Positions 9,478 through 19,419 of a DNA stretch of 64,000 nucleotides are shown here, one piece after another. How positions within the stretch are numbered: position 1 is the stretch's first letter; each line of letters begins with the position of its first letter. The notes beneath the pieces were generated by a model. It was not told the origin of the DNA. It did not search any database and was given only the letters and a program-made list of their open reading frames with translations. The stretch is from JAHRAW01 sp965249835 (GTDB lineage: Bacteria; Pseudomonadota; Gammaproteobacteria; Arenicellales; Poriferihabitantaceae). The stretch is taken from assembly GCA_965249835.1 (NCBI GenBank), contig CBDFMY010000002.1:62001-126000 (forward strand). The letters are read 5' to 3'. Both the position numbers and the translations under genes were made by a program.

Positions 9478-9808
9478 GTAACTGACTTCTCTCACTTTCA
9501 TTTTTAAGTCGTCCTTTGGCGTAAAACCGCTTCATATTGGCAAATTGCTTGTCGGTGATTGTAAGAATGTCCACTTTCCCACCGGGTGGCAATTTTCGCT
9601 GGATTTTACCCCCCACAGACTCGGCCTTTTCCCCGGACGCACAGTATTTCAGATACACCGAAAACTGGGACATTTCAAAGCCCAGGTCGAGCAAATCATT
9701 GCGAAAACCGGTTGCCTCTTTGCGCTCCTTTCGGGTACCCACCGGCAAATCGAACATTACAAAAAGCCACATTATGCGGTAGGGGCTTAGGTAGAAGCGG
9801 CGAGTCAT
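9467..9808 (-). CDS. cas2: CRISPR adaptation endoribonuclease-fold protein Cas2
   Basis: Cas2 forms the core of the spacer integrase together with Cas1. The protein begins MTRRFYLSPYRIMWLFVMFDLPVGTR, with the ferredoxin-fold first strand and the conserved Asp of the FDLPV motif. The SQFSVYLKYC block follows. At 113 residues it has the normal size. Its ATG (9808) overlaps the cas1 stop as ATGA, so the two are translationally coupled. A start further upstream in the same frame would lie inside cas1 and is unlikely. It is the last gene of the cas9-cas1-cas2 operon. Confidence 0.95.
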   Translation of the reverse strand: MTRRFYLSPYRIMWLFVMFDLPVGTRKERKEATGFRNDLLDLGFEMSQFSVYLKYCASGEKAESVGGKIQRKLPPGGKVDILTITDKQFANMKRFYAKGRLKNESERSQLRLF

Positions 9809-10713
9809 AACGCCGACATCTCCAATACCGCTGGCAGAGTGGGCAAAGCCACATCGTCTCGTTCGCCCAGACAACAGGCGGCAAAGGAGCGACACATTTT
9901 CGTCGCCGCTAGCGATAACGGTGGACTCTCGTCCGCCAGAGGTATCGCCAACGCCGTAATCGCTGCCAACTGGCTCTTGATTTCAGGGTTGATTTCGCCT
10001 TTCGCCACTTCGCGATGTTGATGTATGAGGCAATCAGCTATCGGGCGAAAAGGCTCGATCAAGTCATCCACCAGATTGAGCGGATTTTGCGGGTTTTTGT
10101 GATGCAAACTGAAACTTGGATGCAATCCAGCGGCACTTACACCACGCGCAACGCAAGCCCGAACGATGGCATATGTATAGTTCAATGCCGCATTGATACC
10201 GAGTGCGGTGCGGTCGCGGCGAAAATCGGTGCCAAAAAGATGTTGCCAATATAGCCGTGCCGCCTGCGCTTCACAGTTGTCGGGGTCGCCGGAACGTACT
10301 TTGCCGGCGAGGCGAAGCAATGGTTTGGGGCTTTGTCCAATTCGCTCCAACACTCCCGCTTGGTTTTTAATTTTTGCACGAACGATTTTTTGCCACAGGC
10401 GCTTGCGGCGTGGTGCGGACAGGGCGATTTGCGCCCGCATTACACGAAACTGCCTGCCATGGCCCTGTAGCGGCAAGGTAAAACTGCTTGGCAAATAGTT
10501 CGCGCCGCAAATTACCAATGGGATGTTTCGTTGACACAGTTGATCAATGAGCACTGTAGATACCGAGCAACCTGGCGTTGAAACAATCACCGCGGCGATG
10601 TCGTCCAGCGGAACTCGCCCGACCCTCCCGCCTTTTTCTGACACATCCAAAAAGCCGCGTGACTTATTCAGAAAATGTCCCGGCTGTGTGATTTCGACGA
10701 TTTGTCCGGTCAC
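9805..10713 (-). CDS. cas1: CRISPR integrase Cas1
   Basis: Cas1 is the metal-dependent integrase that inserts new spacers. The 302-residue product has the Cas1 signature CSVSTVLIDQLCQRNIPLVI and the catalytic C-terminal part SAGLHPSFSLHHKNPQNPL with NLVDDLIEPFRPIAD, which hold the metal-binding His and Asp. The start is the GTG at 10713, which overlaps the cas9 stop as GTGA. The length is typical for type II Cas1. No csn2 or cas4 is present in the window, which defines subtype II-C. Confidence 0.96.
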   Translation of the reverse strand: MTGQIVEITQPGHFLNKSRGFLDVSEKGGRVGRVPLDDIAAVIVSTPGCSVSTVLIDQLCQRNIPLVICGANYLPSSFTLPLQGHGRQFRVMRAQIALSAPRRKRLWQKIVRAKIKNQAGVLERIGQSPKPLLRLAGKVRSGDPDNCEAQAARLYWQHLFGTDFRRDRTALGINAALNYTYAIVRACVARGVSAAGLHPSFSLHHKNPQNPLNLVDDLIEPFRPIADCLIHQHREVAKGEINPEIKSQLAAITALAIPLADESPPLSLAATKMCRSFAACCLGERDDVALPTLPAVLEMSAL

Positions 10714-13700
10714 GGAGAACTAATCTTGCGGCGAGGTTTGCGGCGGATTTCGTAGTTAACCTTACCAGAGGGGCTGATATGTACCTTGCGAGCGTTCACC
10801 GATTTTAATTTATTTGCCGTTTTACTATAATATGTAAACGGATTTTCCTTATCCCGATCACGAGCATCAACATTCGCTTCGTAGTGTTCTGCAAATATCA
10901 TACTGCTAGATACATGTTGCAAACGCATGATTCGTTTTTTGTTGTTCTTTTCGATTTCCACACAATCATTAATTTGCAGTCGCATGACTAATCGGGCGGC
11001 GGGATGAGGTTTATAAGTTTGTCCGGGCTTGAAGTTATGCTGGTTGGCATCAAATCGGGAAACCACTATTCCCTCCCACTTCCTCGATTTTATATGCCCT
11101 TGCGGGTATTCGTAAATCTCTATTCCCCAATTACTGTCTCCCTTATAGGCTTTGTATACTTTTCCTTCCTTATCTTTTATCGGAATTACCTTAAGCGGCT
11201 CAGTTCGCCGCAAACTTCTTATATGCATAGATTCAGCAAGAGAAGCAACTCGTTCCTTTCCGCCCAATTGAAATTCTCGCATAAACATTTTCCGCAAATA
11301 GGGGCTGCGAATCGATTCTATGCGGTCCTCAGTTTCAAACCAATCGACCGGCTTGCGTGTAACAACTTCAGATGGTCCTTCGCTATCTGAGTCTGAAACA
11401 ATTCCATATGCAGTGTCGTTGTGTAATTGACCATCGGTTGATACGGGAATATACCTGCCATCTTTTGTTTCTTTGTACCGTATCTTTTTCCGCCTCGGTT
11501 TGTGTGAAACAATAATATTTTGAATCGCTTCCCGCACATCACCACGAAATCCGCCCCACGGGTCAATGGCACTTTTCCCGCCATTATGTTTTTCAAATAT
11601 GGTTTCTAATTGCAGTTCTTCCGCACGATTAGCGGCGGTCGCTACCTTTTGTAGCATGGAGCGTGAAATCATCCCGATTACGATGGCATCCACGGCATGG
11701 TGGCGATGATCGTCGCGGTTTTTCTTTTTTGGCAATTCACCACCTTGTGCTTTTTCATTGTCTCGCAAAACGCTGTTGAGCCCCCAATGTCCGCGCAACA
11801 AAGCGGTTAGTCGACCGGTTAGCACATCAATCTTGTCAATATGGCAAATACATTCGAGATACTCGCGTGCCAACCGACCAATATAGCGCGTGTCATTCAG
11901 ATGGCGGGCGAGGAAGTCATTGTCGCTCTCCCACATGGTTTTTGCGTCTTCCTGGAAGCGCCATTGTTTGGATTTAACATCATCTTCCCATCTTCCTTTT
12001 GTGCGGTCTCGATTTTTTAAGTTTCTGTTATATTGCGTTATTTCATATCTAATGTTCTTGGCATTATTAAAAATAGCATCCCAAGGATGGCCTTTGTACC
12101 CAGTGATATGAAATGCTTCCCAAGGTGTTTTATTTCCCTTGTAGACGTTGCACTCGTGATGACAAATCACTTTATTGGCACGGCTGTCATCCAACGTTTT
12201 ACTTTTCGGAATAATGTGGTCTATAGCAATATGACTTTCAAACAAATCAGAAATTTTGATTCCTTTCAAGCAATAGGGGCAAACGTAACCTTGCTCTTCC
12301 CATAATCGGAAACGCAAGCGATTGCCGGGCGTTATGCTTTTCTTCATTTCGTGTAGTTTATTGTCCCATTTAAGATTGCGCTTCTGATTTTTTTCTTGCG
12401 CACGATTAAGCCCATATCGATAATTCTTCCCTTCCGGCAAATTCCGTCCCAACTCAATTGCAATCGAGTTTGGATGTCCGTAATCACCAATCAATTCATT
12501 CACAACCTGACGTATCTGATTCAGAGCAATATGAACGGTCGGATTGGTGACCCCACCAAAAAACTTGCGTTCGTCGTGCCGATCTTCTTCCAAGCGATCT
12601 CCAGGGATAATATGCCGCCCGTCTTGAAACGCCTCGCCGTAATACGGTAAAGCATCTATCGGCTTGAAACTGCCTTCATCGGTTTTCGGGCGACGCATTG
12701 GGTTGATAAATTCGGGCATTTCCTCGGCAACCACATCCGCTGCCACATTCTGAATCGGTAAAACAATCCCACCGTTTTCATCCGCCGCACCATCGCGCAT
12801 TTTTTCAAGCATCAACTGCGCTGCTTTCAGTGAAACATTGGCCGTACCATCCACAAGCGGGGCGTTCATACATTTCTCGGCGGCGGTTGACGACAAGCCA
12901 TATACCCGCATCAGTTCAGCGCACACTTTCTTGTCATCCAAATTATCGTCCAAAATGACCGCAATAAAGCTGTCCTGTTTTTCAAGCGGCCAGTCGTGCC
13001 AACCCGAGCCCACATAGTCTTCATGTTGCATAATGTGGGCGGTCAAATCGCCATCAAACCCCTTACGTTTCGGCGTTTCAAAATTGAAATCAAACTTGCC
13101 TTCGGCCAACTCCATTTCCTTTAGGATAATTTTCATTTTATGAAAACTCACTTGTGCATTTTTACCTGTTGGTTTTTCCTTAATCGGCGTATGTTCAAGC
13201 AAATTAATAATCGCATCTCGTGCTTCGCGATGATCAGTCAGAAAATGCTTCCCGCTGCTGGTCGCCCAATCGAGATTATTGACCTCCTGATAAATACGGT
13301 AACGCTGGAAACTCGGCATTGCACGAAAAGTTCGATCTTCCTTTGGCAGGTAAGTACACTTCCCGAGTTTTTGCGGCTTGAGCGGACGCTGGGTAAAAAT
13401 TACATAGCGGACCCGCTCACGCAGTTCATCTGACATCAGGTCTGAGTAATGCGCCGCTTGCGCGGCCCATATCTTGTTGAACTCATCTTCGTAAATCTGG
13501 CGCGTAGGATAAACATCGTATAGCTTGCCGTCATCCCCCGCCCCCGGACGCGCACGAGTCGGTTCCCCTTGTTGATAACGCTTATACAGAAAACTGCCAT
13601 ATGTAAGGTCTTTTTGTTCGGCCAATATTTGTAGCGCATTTTTACGATCTTTGGCTTCTTTTTGACGCGCAATTTTTTTGTCTTCTTTTGATAATTTTTT

Positions 13701-14210
13701 ATATTCCTCCGGCGGCATCGGGGAATCAATCAAATCCATTTGCTCCAGCAACAGCCGCGCAGAATGTGAAACTTTGCCGGTGATGGTTTCTTCGCTTCGG
13801 TCTTTGCGGTTGCTTTGAAAGCCGCGTCGTTGGTTAAGATGAAACAGAGCACGGCCAACCTCGTGCAACGAGAGTTTTTCACTCAAAGCGCGAGCGCGCA
13901 GTTCCAGCGGATTCTTTTTTTGCAAGTCTTTGCGTGCCTGATCATCATCGGGAAATAATCTGGACTTGATCAGTACATCCAGCAAAAACTTCTGCCGTTG
14001 TTTAAATCGGTCGCGGCGGCGACGGGCCGACCGGGCGGTGCGGCGGGTTGCTGCCAGCGTGGCTTTGGACTTTTCATCACGCCCATCCGAAAAAATCCTC
14101 GCGCCGGCGGCTTCAATTTGATTCGGAGCACCGTCTTTATCCAGCAACAGGATGCTCCAACCCAATGAATTTGTGCCTACATCAATGCCAAGTCGGTAGT
14201 TTTTTCGCAT
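10710..14210 (-). CDS. cas9: CRISPR-associated endonuclease Cas9 (type II-C)
   Basis: This is the RNA-guided double-strand nuclease. From the ATG at 14210, which has AGGA nine bases upstream, the protein is 1166 residues, within the II-C range. RuvC-I is RLGIDVGTNSLGW (Asp10). An Arg-rich bridge helix (RRTARSARRRRDRF) follows at about 55-70. RuvC-II is SIAIELGRNL (Glu586). The HNH domain is IAIDHIIPKS (His665) with the Asn in CHHECNVYKGNK. RuvC-III is HHAVDAIVIG (His838, Asp841). All catalytic residues are present. A CPYC pair before HNH and CHHEC within it suggest a zinc knuckle. A TTG at 14225 extends the frame but lacks support. The gene overlaps cas1 by four bases and is divergent from the tracrRNA. 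Confidence 0.98.
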   Translation of the reverse strand: MRKNYRLGIDVGTNSLGWSILLLDKDGAPNQIEAAGARIFSDGRDEKSKATLAATRRTARSARRRRDRFKQRQKFLLDVLIKSRLFPDDDQARKDLQKKNPLELRARALSEKLSLHEVGRALFHLNQRRGFQSNRKDRSEETITGKVSHSARLLLEQMDLIDSPMPPEEYKKLSKEDKKIARQKEAKDRKNALQILAEQKDLTYGSFLYKRYQQGEPTRARPGAGDDGKLYDVYPTRQIYEDEFNKIWAAQAAHYSDLMSDELRERVRYVIFTQRPLKPQKLGKCTYLPKEDRTFRAMPSFQRYRIYQEVNNLDWATSSGKHFLTDHREARDAIINLLEHTPIKEKPTGKNAQVSFHKMKIILKEMELAEGKFDFNFETPKRKGFDGDLTAHIMQHEDYVGSGWHDWPLEKQDSFIAVILDDNLDDKKVCAELMRVYGLSSTAAEKCMNAPLVDGTANVSLKAAQLMLEKMRDGAADENGGIVLPIQNVAADVVAEEMPEFINPMRRPKTDEGSFKPIDALPYYGEAFQDGRHIIPGDRLEEDRHDERKFFGGVTNPTVHIALNQIRQVVNELIGDYGHPNSIAIELGRNLPEGKNYRYGLNRAQEKNQKRNLKWDNKLHEMKKSITPGNRLRFRLWEEQGYVCPYCLKGIKISDLFESHIAIDHIIPKSKTLDDSRANKVICHHECNVYKGNKTPWEAFHITGYKGHPWDAIFNNAKNIRYEITQYNRNLKNRDRTKGRWEDDVKSKQWRFQEDAKTMWESDNDFLARHLNDTRYIGRLAREYLECICHIDKIDVLTGRLTALLRGHWGLNSVLRDNEKAQGGELPKKKNRDDHRHHAVDAIVIGMISRSMLQKVATAANRAEELQLETIFEKHNGGKSAIDPWGGFRGDVREAIQNIIVSHKPRRKKIRYKETKDGRYIPVSTDGQLHNDTAYGIVSDSDSEGPSEVVTRKPVDWFETEDRIESIRSPYLRKMFMREFQLGGKERVASLAESMHIRSLRRTEPLKVIPIKDKEGKVYKAYKGDSNWGIEIYEYPQGHIKSRKWEGIVVSRFDANQHNFKPGQTYKPHPAARLVMRLQINDCVEIEKNNKKRIMRLQHVSSSMIFAEHYEANVDARDRDKENPFTYYSKTANKLKSVNARKVHISPSGKVNYEIRRKPRRKISSP

Positions 14211-14259
14211 GATTTTTTCCTGCAATAAAGTGGATGATGGGATTGTTTTTTGCTTGTTT

Positions 14260-14355
14260 CTATGCGAGCATAGTATTCGGAATAGGTAGATATTGCTTGG
14301 ATTAACAAGTAGGTATTCTACAACATTCGAAGGCGACCTGCGGGTCGCCTTTTTG
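14260..14355 (+). ncRNA. tracrRNA
   Basis: Upstream of cas9 and divergent from it, the plus strand carries an anti-repeat. GGAATAGGTAG (14279-14289) is the exact complement of repeat bases 13-23. After an ATAT bulge, TGC (14294-14296), GGA (14299-14301) and AAC (14304-14306) pair with repeat bases 10-12, 5-7 and 1-3. A short hairpin GTAG-GTATT-CTAC follows. The RNA ends in an intrinsic terminator, AGGCGACC-TGCG-GGTCGCCT plus T's (14331-14354). The 5' end is a guess, because no clear promoter could be fixed. The base pairing, position and terminator make the assignment strong. Confidence 0.88.
14331..14354 (+). terminator. tracrRNA intrinsic terminator
   Basis: AGGCGACC pairs with GGTCGCCT around a TGCG loop and is followed by four more T's on the plus strand. 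It closes the tracrRNA and also forms its 3' hairpin. Confidence 0.75.
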
Positions 14356-14426
14356 TTGGGTGCGCATCAAGCCGAGCTCTGTGTAACCTGATACCACGCT
14401 ACGGATTACTTTCCATTCTAACAACA

Positions 14427-17400
14427 TCAACCCACCCAACACCGCACGTTCCTGAAAATTTTTATCCACGGGCTGTATTCGCCCCAGTCGTCGGGATGCC
14501 ATGAATTTGCCTGCGTTCTGAACACGCGTTCCGGGTGCGGCATCATGATGGTCGCACGTCCGTCGTGGCTGGTGAAGCCGGTCATGCCACGCAACGAGCC
14601 ATTGGAATTATACGGATACCTTTCGGTGGCGACGCCGTGGTTATCAATAAAACGCAAACACAATTCGTTGCGCGCCTGCATCTCGTCCATCGCACTTTCG
14701 CCGGCAAAATCGGCGCGTCCTTCGCCATGCGCAACCGACACCGGTAATTTGGAACCGGCCATGTCGGCGAATAAAATGGACTTTGAGGAACAAACTTCCA
14801 CCATCACCACGCGCGCTTCATATTGCTCGGAAGTGTTGCGTAAAAATTGTGGCCAGTGTGCGGCGCCGGGAATCAAATCTTTTATCGATGACATCATTTG
14901 ACAACCATTGCACACGCCCAACGAAAAAGTATCCGCACGCATGAAGAATTTTTCAAACAAATCTTTGATGCGCGGATTAAACAAAATGGATTTACCCCAG
15001 CCCTGCCCGGCCCCCAGCACATCGCCAAACGAAAATCCGCCGCATGCGGCAAGCCCGACGAAATCATCCAGCGTCGCACCATCGGCAAGGTCGGTCATGG
15101 TCACATCCACCGCCTCAAAGCCGGCCGCATGAAACGCCGCCGCCATCTCCAACTGCCCGTTCACGCCCTGCTCCCGCAGAATGGCAATCCTCGGTTTGGC
15201 AGTCAACACATTTATTTTTTGCGCGGTGTGATTGCCATCGTCATCGGCATCGTCATCGGCATCGTCATCGGCATCCTCATGGACAACTTCTTCGTGCGCA
15301 AAACTTAACTGGCAAAAAAGTCCCGGATCATTTTCATCATTGATGCGTTGATATTCCTGATCGGCGCACACCGGATTATCGCGCATGTGTTGCATTTGCC
15401 AGGTCGTCCGCGACCACATTCGATGACACGAGTTGCGCGATTGTTGGAACAGAACTTTTTCGTGAAAAGTAAATACGAGATTATTCCCGGCATTGGGCGA
15501 ACCGATCCAATGACATGCCTTGCGCAAATTCGCGGTTACGAAGGTAGCCGCAACCGAAAGCCGGTCAACCCTTCGAGTTTGAATCACTGCACCCAACTCT
15601 TCGTTAAATAAAATCGCAAGCGGGTCGCCGGTCGATGTATTGCTCAATTCATTCAAGTCAATCGACAAACCACATCGCGAGGCAAACGCCATTTCGCATA
15701 ACGTGGTCATCAACCCGCCATCCGAACGATCGTGGTAAGCCAGCAGCCGGTTTTTTTGATGCAGGTCTTGAATTAAATCAAAAAAGTTTTTCAATATTTT
15801 CGCGTCATCCAAATCGGCCGCATCATCGCCCATCTGATCGGTCACTTGCGCAAGCACGCTCGCGCCCATTCGGTTTTTTCCAAAACCCAAATCAATCAAC
15901 CACAAATCCGTTGGCTCGGAAACTTCGCGCAACACCGGCGTCAGCGTTTTGCGCACATCGCGCACCGCCGCGAAACTGCTGACAATCAATGACAACGGCG
16001 CGACCACTTTCTGTTGCTGCCGGTCATCATCGCGCCACTGCGTTTTCATCGACATCGAATCCTTGCCCACCGGAATCGTAATTCCCAACTGCGCGCAAAC
16101 CTCCGGCGCGACCGATTGCACCGTGGCGTAAAGATCCGCATCGTGTCCCGGCTCGCCGGCTGCCACCATCCAATTCGCCGACAACTTAATGTGGCTGATG
16201 TCGCCGATGTATGCCGCAGCGATGTTGGTAATCGCCTCGCCCACCGCCATTCTGCCGCTGGCCGGCGCGTTGATTACCGCAATCGGTGTGCGCTCGCCGA
16301 GCGCCATCGCCTCGCCGGTTATGCTTTGATAGCCGGACGCGGTCACGCCGACATCCGCCACCGGCACCTGCCACGCGCCCACCATCTGGTCGCGGGCGAC
16401 CAAGCCGCCGACGCTGCGATCGCCGATGCTAATCAAAAAGGTTTTGTCGGCAACGGTGGGGAAACCAAGCACTCGCTCCACCGCGCTAGCCACATCCACG
16501 CCGTTGAAATTAAGTTTATGCAACCGTGTTTGGGTCGACTCGGCGTTGCGTTGCATTTTCGGCGGCAAACCGAACAACACTTCCATGGGCAGGTCAATCG
16601 GTGTCGCATGCGGTGCGTCATTATTAACAAACTCACGGTCGCGCACGATTAAATTTTGCGCGGCGCTAACTTGCCCGACCTGCGCATACAGACATCGCTC
16701 GCGCCGACAAATGTTTTCAAACTCGGTAAATCTCGTCGGCGCAATCGCCAACACATACCGCTCCTGGGATTCATTGCACCAAATCTGCAACGGCGTCATA
16801 CCGGGTTCATCATTCGGCACCTCGCGCAACTCAAACGCGCCGCCGCAATCCGAGTCATGCACCAACTCCGGCAGCGCGTTGCACAAACCACCCGCGCCGA
16901 CATCGTGAATCGACAAAATCGGATTGTCATCGCCGGCCGCGCAACACGCGTCGATCACTTCCTGACAGCGTCGTTGCATCTCCGGATTGCCGCGCTGCAC
17001 TGACGCATAATCCAGCGATTCCGAACTGCTGCCGGAGGCAACGCTGGAAGCGGCACCGCCACCCAACCCGATTCGCATCGCTGGCCCGCCCAACACCACA
17101 ATCGGTGCGCCATCGGCAAGCGCGCACTTTTTGACATGAGGCGGGCGAATGTTGCCGACCCCGCCGGCCAACATAATCGGCTTGTGATAACCGAATCGAA
17201 AGTCGGTGTCATCGCGTGGCGCATATTCGAAGGTGCGAAAATATCCGGCGATGCCGGGGCGACCAAACTCATTACTAAACGCGGCGGCACCGAGTGGCGC
17301 ATTGAGCATAATTTGCAATGGCGATGCGATGTGCGGCGGATTGTTTTTTTCATTCGCCACTTCGCTATGTGATGACGATGACGATAGCAATGACAATGGC

Positions 17401-18419
17401 AAGTGCGAAACCGAATAGCCGACCAGTCCGGCCTTGGTTTTGCCGCCGCGACCGGTGGCACCTTCATCGCGGATTTCGCCGCCGACACCGGTGGCGGCTC
17501 CGGCAAATGGCGAGATCGCGGTGGGATGATTATGTGTCTCAACCTTGGCGACAAGGTGCGCCGGCTCGCGCCGATAACCAAAAGTTCGCGTGTTCTGGTC
17601 GACATAAAATCGCTGCGCATGTTGCCCGACCAGCACCGCCGCGTTGTCGGTATATGCCGACAAAGTGCCGGCGTTATGGCGACCATGAGTTTCGCGAATC
17701 ATGTCAAACGGCGAGCGAGTTTGCGCCACGCCATCCACGCGCCAGTCGGCGTTGAAAATTTTATGCCGGCAATGCTCGGAATTGACTTGCGCGAACATCA
17801 TCAACTCCACATCGGTGGGATTGCGTTCGAGTTTTTTGAAACGATCAAGCAGATACCGATGATCTTCTTCACTCAACGCAAAACCAAACTCGGCGTTGGC
17901 TTTTTCCAGTGCTTTCATTCCGCCGCCAAGCAAGTCAACGACCGCCAACGGTGCCGGAGTTTTTACGGTGAAAAGTTTTGCCGCATGCTGCGGGTCGTGC
18001 ACGATGGATTCGGTCATCGGGTCATAAACCAAACCGGCTAACCGCACATGGTCGGCAATGCGCGAACATCCGGCAAAGTTCCACACCACCCCGCGTTCAA
18101 TGCGCCGAATGGCATCCAAACCACAGCGGTGGGTTATGTCGGTGGCTTTGCTCGCCCACGGTGAGATGGTGCCGAAGCGGGGAATCACGGTGCATGCCGT
18201 GTGTTTCTTTTTCGGCGGATCGTTGTGGGAAATTATCTCCGCGTTCAATAATTGATGGAGAATTTCTTTTTCTGGTTGATTGAATTCGCCACTCAAATCC
18301 GCGAAATAAATGAAATGTGCATCCACCGACCGACAATTCGGCATAACTTCGCGGAGGCGAGCGAGGATTTTTTCTTTACGAAATTCAGACAGCGCGGGCG
18401 CGCCAAACACAATCAACAT
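14427..18419 (-). CDS. purL: phosphoribosylformylglycinamidine synthase (large, single-chain type)
   Basis: PurL makes FGAM from FGAR, glutamine and ATP in purine synthesis. The 1330-residue protein has the gammaproteobacterial single-chain layout: an N-terminal PurS-like domain, a linker, two AIR-synthase-like ATP-binding halves (ATGRGGKTKAG, GGVGNIRP, IPVGKDSMSMKT, YHDRSDGGL) and a C-terminal glutaminase. The glutaminase has the nucleophile Cys in SLGVCNGCQMM and His/Glu in MPHPERVFR. It is slightly longer than the usual 1295 residues. The extra length is an acidic insert, DADDDADDDADDDGN, just before the glutaminase domain (DNA about 15236-15285, a 12-bp repeat). It lies 55 bp downstream of dapA on the same strand. 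Confidence 0.97.
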   Translation of the reverse strand: MLIVFGAPALSEFRKEKILARLREVMPNCRSVDAHFIYFADLSGEFNQPEKEILHQLLNAEIISHNDPPKKKHTACTVIPRFGTISPWASKATDITHRCGLDAIRRIERGVVWNFAGCSRIADHVRLAGLVYDPMTESIVHDPQHAAKLFTVKTPAPLAVVDLLGGGMKALEKANAEFGFALSEEDHRYLLDRFKKLERNPTDVELMMFAQVNSEHCRHKIFNADWRVDGVAQTRSPFDMIRETHGRHNAGTLSAYTDNAAVLVGQHAQRFYVDQNTRTFGYRREPAHLVAKVETHNHPTAISPFAGAATGVGGEIRDEGATGRGGKTKAGLVGYSVSHLPLSLLSSSSSHSEVANEKNNPPHIASPLQIMLNAPLGAAAFSNEFGRPGIAGYFRTFEYAPRDDTDFRFGYHKPIMLAGGVGNIRPPHVKKCALADGAPIVVLGGPAMRIGLGGGAASSVASGSSSESLDYASVQRGNPEMQRRCQEVIDACCAAGDDNPILSIHDVGAGGLCNALPELVHDSDCGGAFELREVPNDEPGMTPLQIWCNESQERYVLAIAPTRFTEFENICRRERCLYAQVGQVSAAQNLIVRDREFVNNDAPHATPIDLPMEVLFGLPPKMQRNAESTQTRLHKLNFNGVDVASAVERVLGFPTVADKTFLISIGDRSVGGLVARDQMVGAWQVPVADVGVTASGYQSITGEAMALGERTPIAVINAPASGRMAVGEAITNIAAAYIGDISHIKLSANWMVAAGEPGHDADLYATVQSVAPEVCAQLGITIPVGKDSMSMKTQWRDDDRQQQKVVAPLSLIVSSFAAVRDVRKTLTPVLREVSEPTDLWLIDLGFGKNRMGASVLAQVTDQMGDDAADLDDAKILKNFFDLIQDLHQKNRLLAYHDRSDGGLMTTLCEMAFASRCGLSIDLNELSNTSTGDPLAILFNEELGAVIQTRRVDRLSVAATFVTANLRKACHWIGSPNAGNNLVFTFHEKVLFQQSRNSCHRMWSRTTWQMQHMRDNPVCADQEYQRINDENDPGLFCQLSFAHEEVVHEDADDDADDDADDDGNHTAQKINVLTAKPRIAILREQGVNGQLEMAAAFHAAGFEAVDVTMTDLADGATLDDFVGLAACGGFSFGDVLGAGQGWGKSILFNPRIKDLFEKFFMRADTFSLGVCNGCQMMSSIKDLIPGAAHWPQFLRNTSEQYEARVVMVEVCSSKSILFADMAGSKLPVSVAHGEGRADFAGESAMDEMQARNELCLRFIDNHGVATERYPYNSNGSLRGMTGFTSHDGRATIMMPHPERVFRTQANSWHPDDWGEYSPWIKIFRNVRCWVG

Positions 18420-18474
18420 GGAGTGATCAACATGCGATCATCGGTTGCCAATTTTTTATGATCGTTTTTTATAA

Positions 18475-19350
18475 TTAATTCACTTCCGCATGCGCCATCG
18501 CATCGCGCAACGCATCGCGGTATTTTTCGGAAAACTCGGTAAGCGGCAAGCGTATTCCTTTTTGTGCGTAGTTCATTTCGTGCATCGCCCACTTGACCGG
18601 AATCGGATTGGATTCCAAAAACAGCGCGGCGTGCAATGGCTGCAACTTTTTATCCAATTCCTCGGCGCGCGCGCTATCGCCGTTAATCGCGGCGATGCAC
18701 ATCTCATGCATTAATTTCGGCGCGACATTCGCGGTGACGGAAATACAACCATCGCCGCCGGCCGAGATCAATTGCAAAGTGGTCGCGTCATCGCCGGAGT
18801 AGATCGCAAAATCTTCGCCGCAACGCGCGCGCAAATCGCCGACCCGCGCAATGTCGGCGGTGGCGTCCTTGATGCCGACGAGGTTGGGAATTTCCGCCAA
18901 TCGCGCCACGGTGTCGTTGTCCATATCCAACGCGGTGCGCCCCGGCACGTTATACATAATTTGCGGAATGTCGACGGCTTCTGCGATGTGTTTGAAGTGC
19001 TGATACAACCCGTGCTGAGTCGGCTTGTTGTAATACGGCACCACCAGCAAACAAGCGTGAACACCGATCAGGGCGGCGCGGCGCGTCAACTCGACCGCTT
19101 CCGCGGTGGCGTTGGCACCAGTGCCGGCGATGACCGGAATGCGTCCCGCGGCAAACTCCACGGTGTTGCCGATGACCGCGATTTGCTCGTCAATGTTGAG
19201 AGTCGCCGACTCGCCCGAAGTGCCGACCGAGACGATGCCGTCGGTTTTGTTGGCGACATGAAAATTCACCAGTTTTTGCAACGCGGGAAAATCCACACTG
19301 CCGCCATCAATCATTGGCGTAATCAACGCAACCAGACTACCTTTGAGCAT
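18475..19350 (-). CDS. dapA: 4-hydroxy-tetrahydrodipicolinate synthase
   Basis: DapA condenses pyruvate with aspartate semialdehyde, the first committed step of lysine and diaminopimelate synthesis. The 291-residue protein shows GTSGESATLN (substrate site), the catalytic Tyr in MYNVPGRTALD and the Schiff-base Lys in LVGIKDATAD. Length and motifs match the family. The ATG at 19350 has AGG six bases before it. purL follows 55 bases downstream, so cotranscription is possible. Confidence 0.96.
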   Translation of the reverse strand: MLKGSLVALITPMIDGGSVDFPALQKLVNFHVANKTDGIVSVGTSGESATLNIDEQIAVIGNTVEFAAGRIPVIAGTGANATAEAVELTRRAALIGVHACLLVVPYYNKPTQHGLYQHFKHIAEAVDIPQIMYNVPGRTALDMDNDTVARLAEIPNLVGIKDATADIARVGDLRARCGEDFAIYSGDDATTLQLISAGGDGCISVTANVAPKLMHEMCIAAINGDSARAEELDKKLQPLHAALFLESNPIPVKWAMHEMNYAQKGIRLPLTEFSEKYRDALRDAMAHAEVN

Positions 19351-19419
19351 TTCAACCTGCCGCTGATGAGTGTTTGAATAATCAGGTTATGATACTTGGG
19401 TTGGTGCCGTCAAGCAAGT

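Noticed and set aside
14223..14225. TTG start for cas9 five codons upstream
   Set aside because: The ATG at 14210 has AGGA at a suitable distance and gives the usual short lead before the RuvC-I motif.
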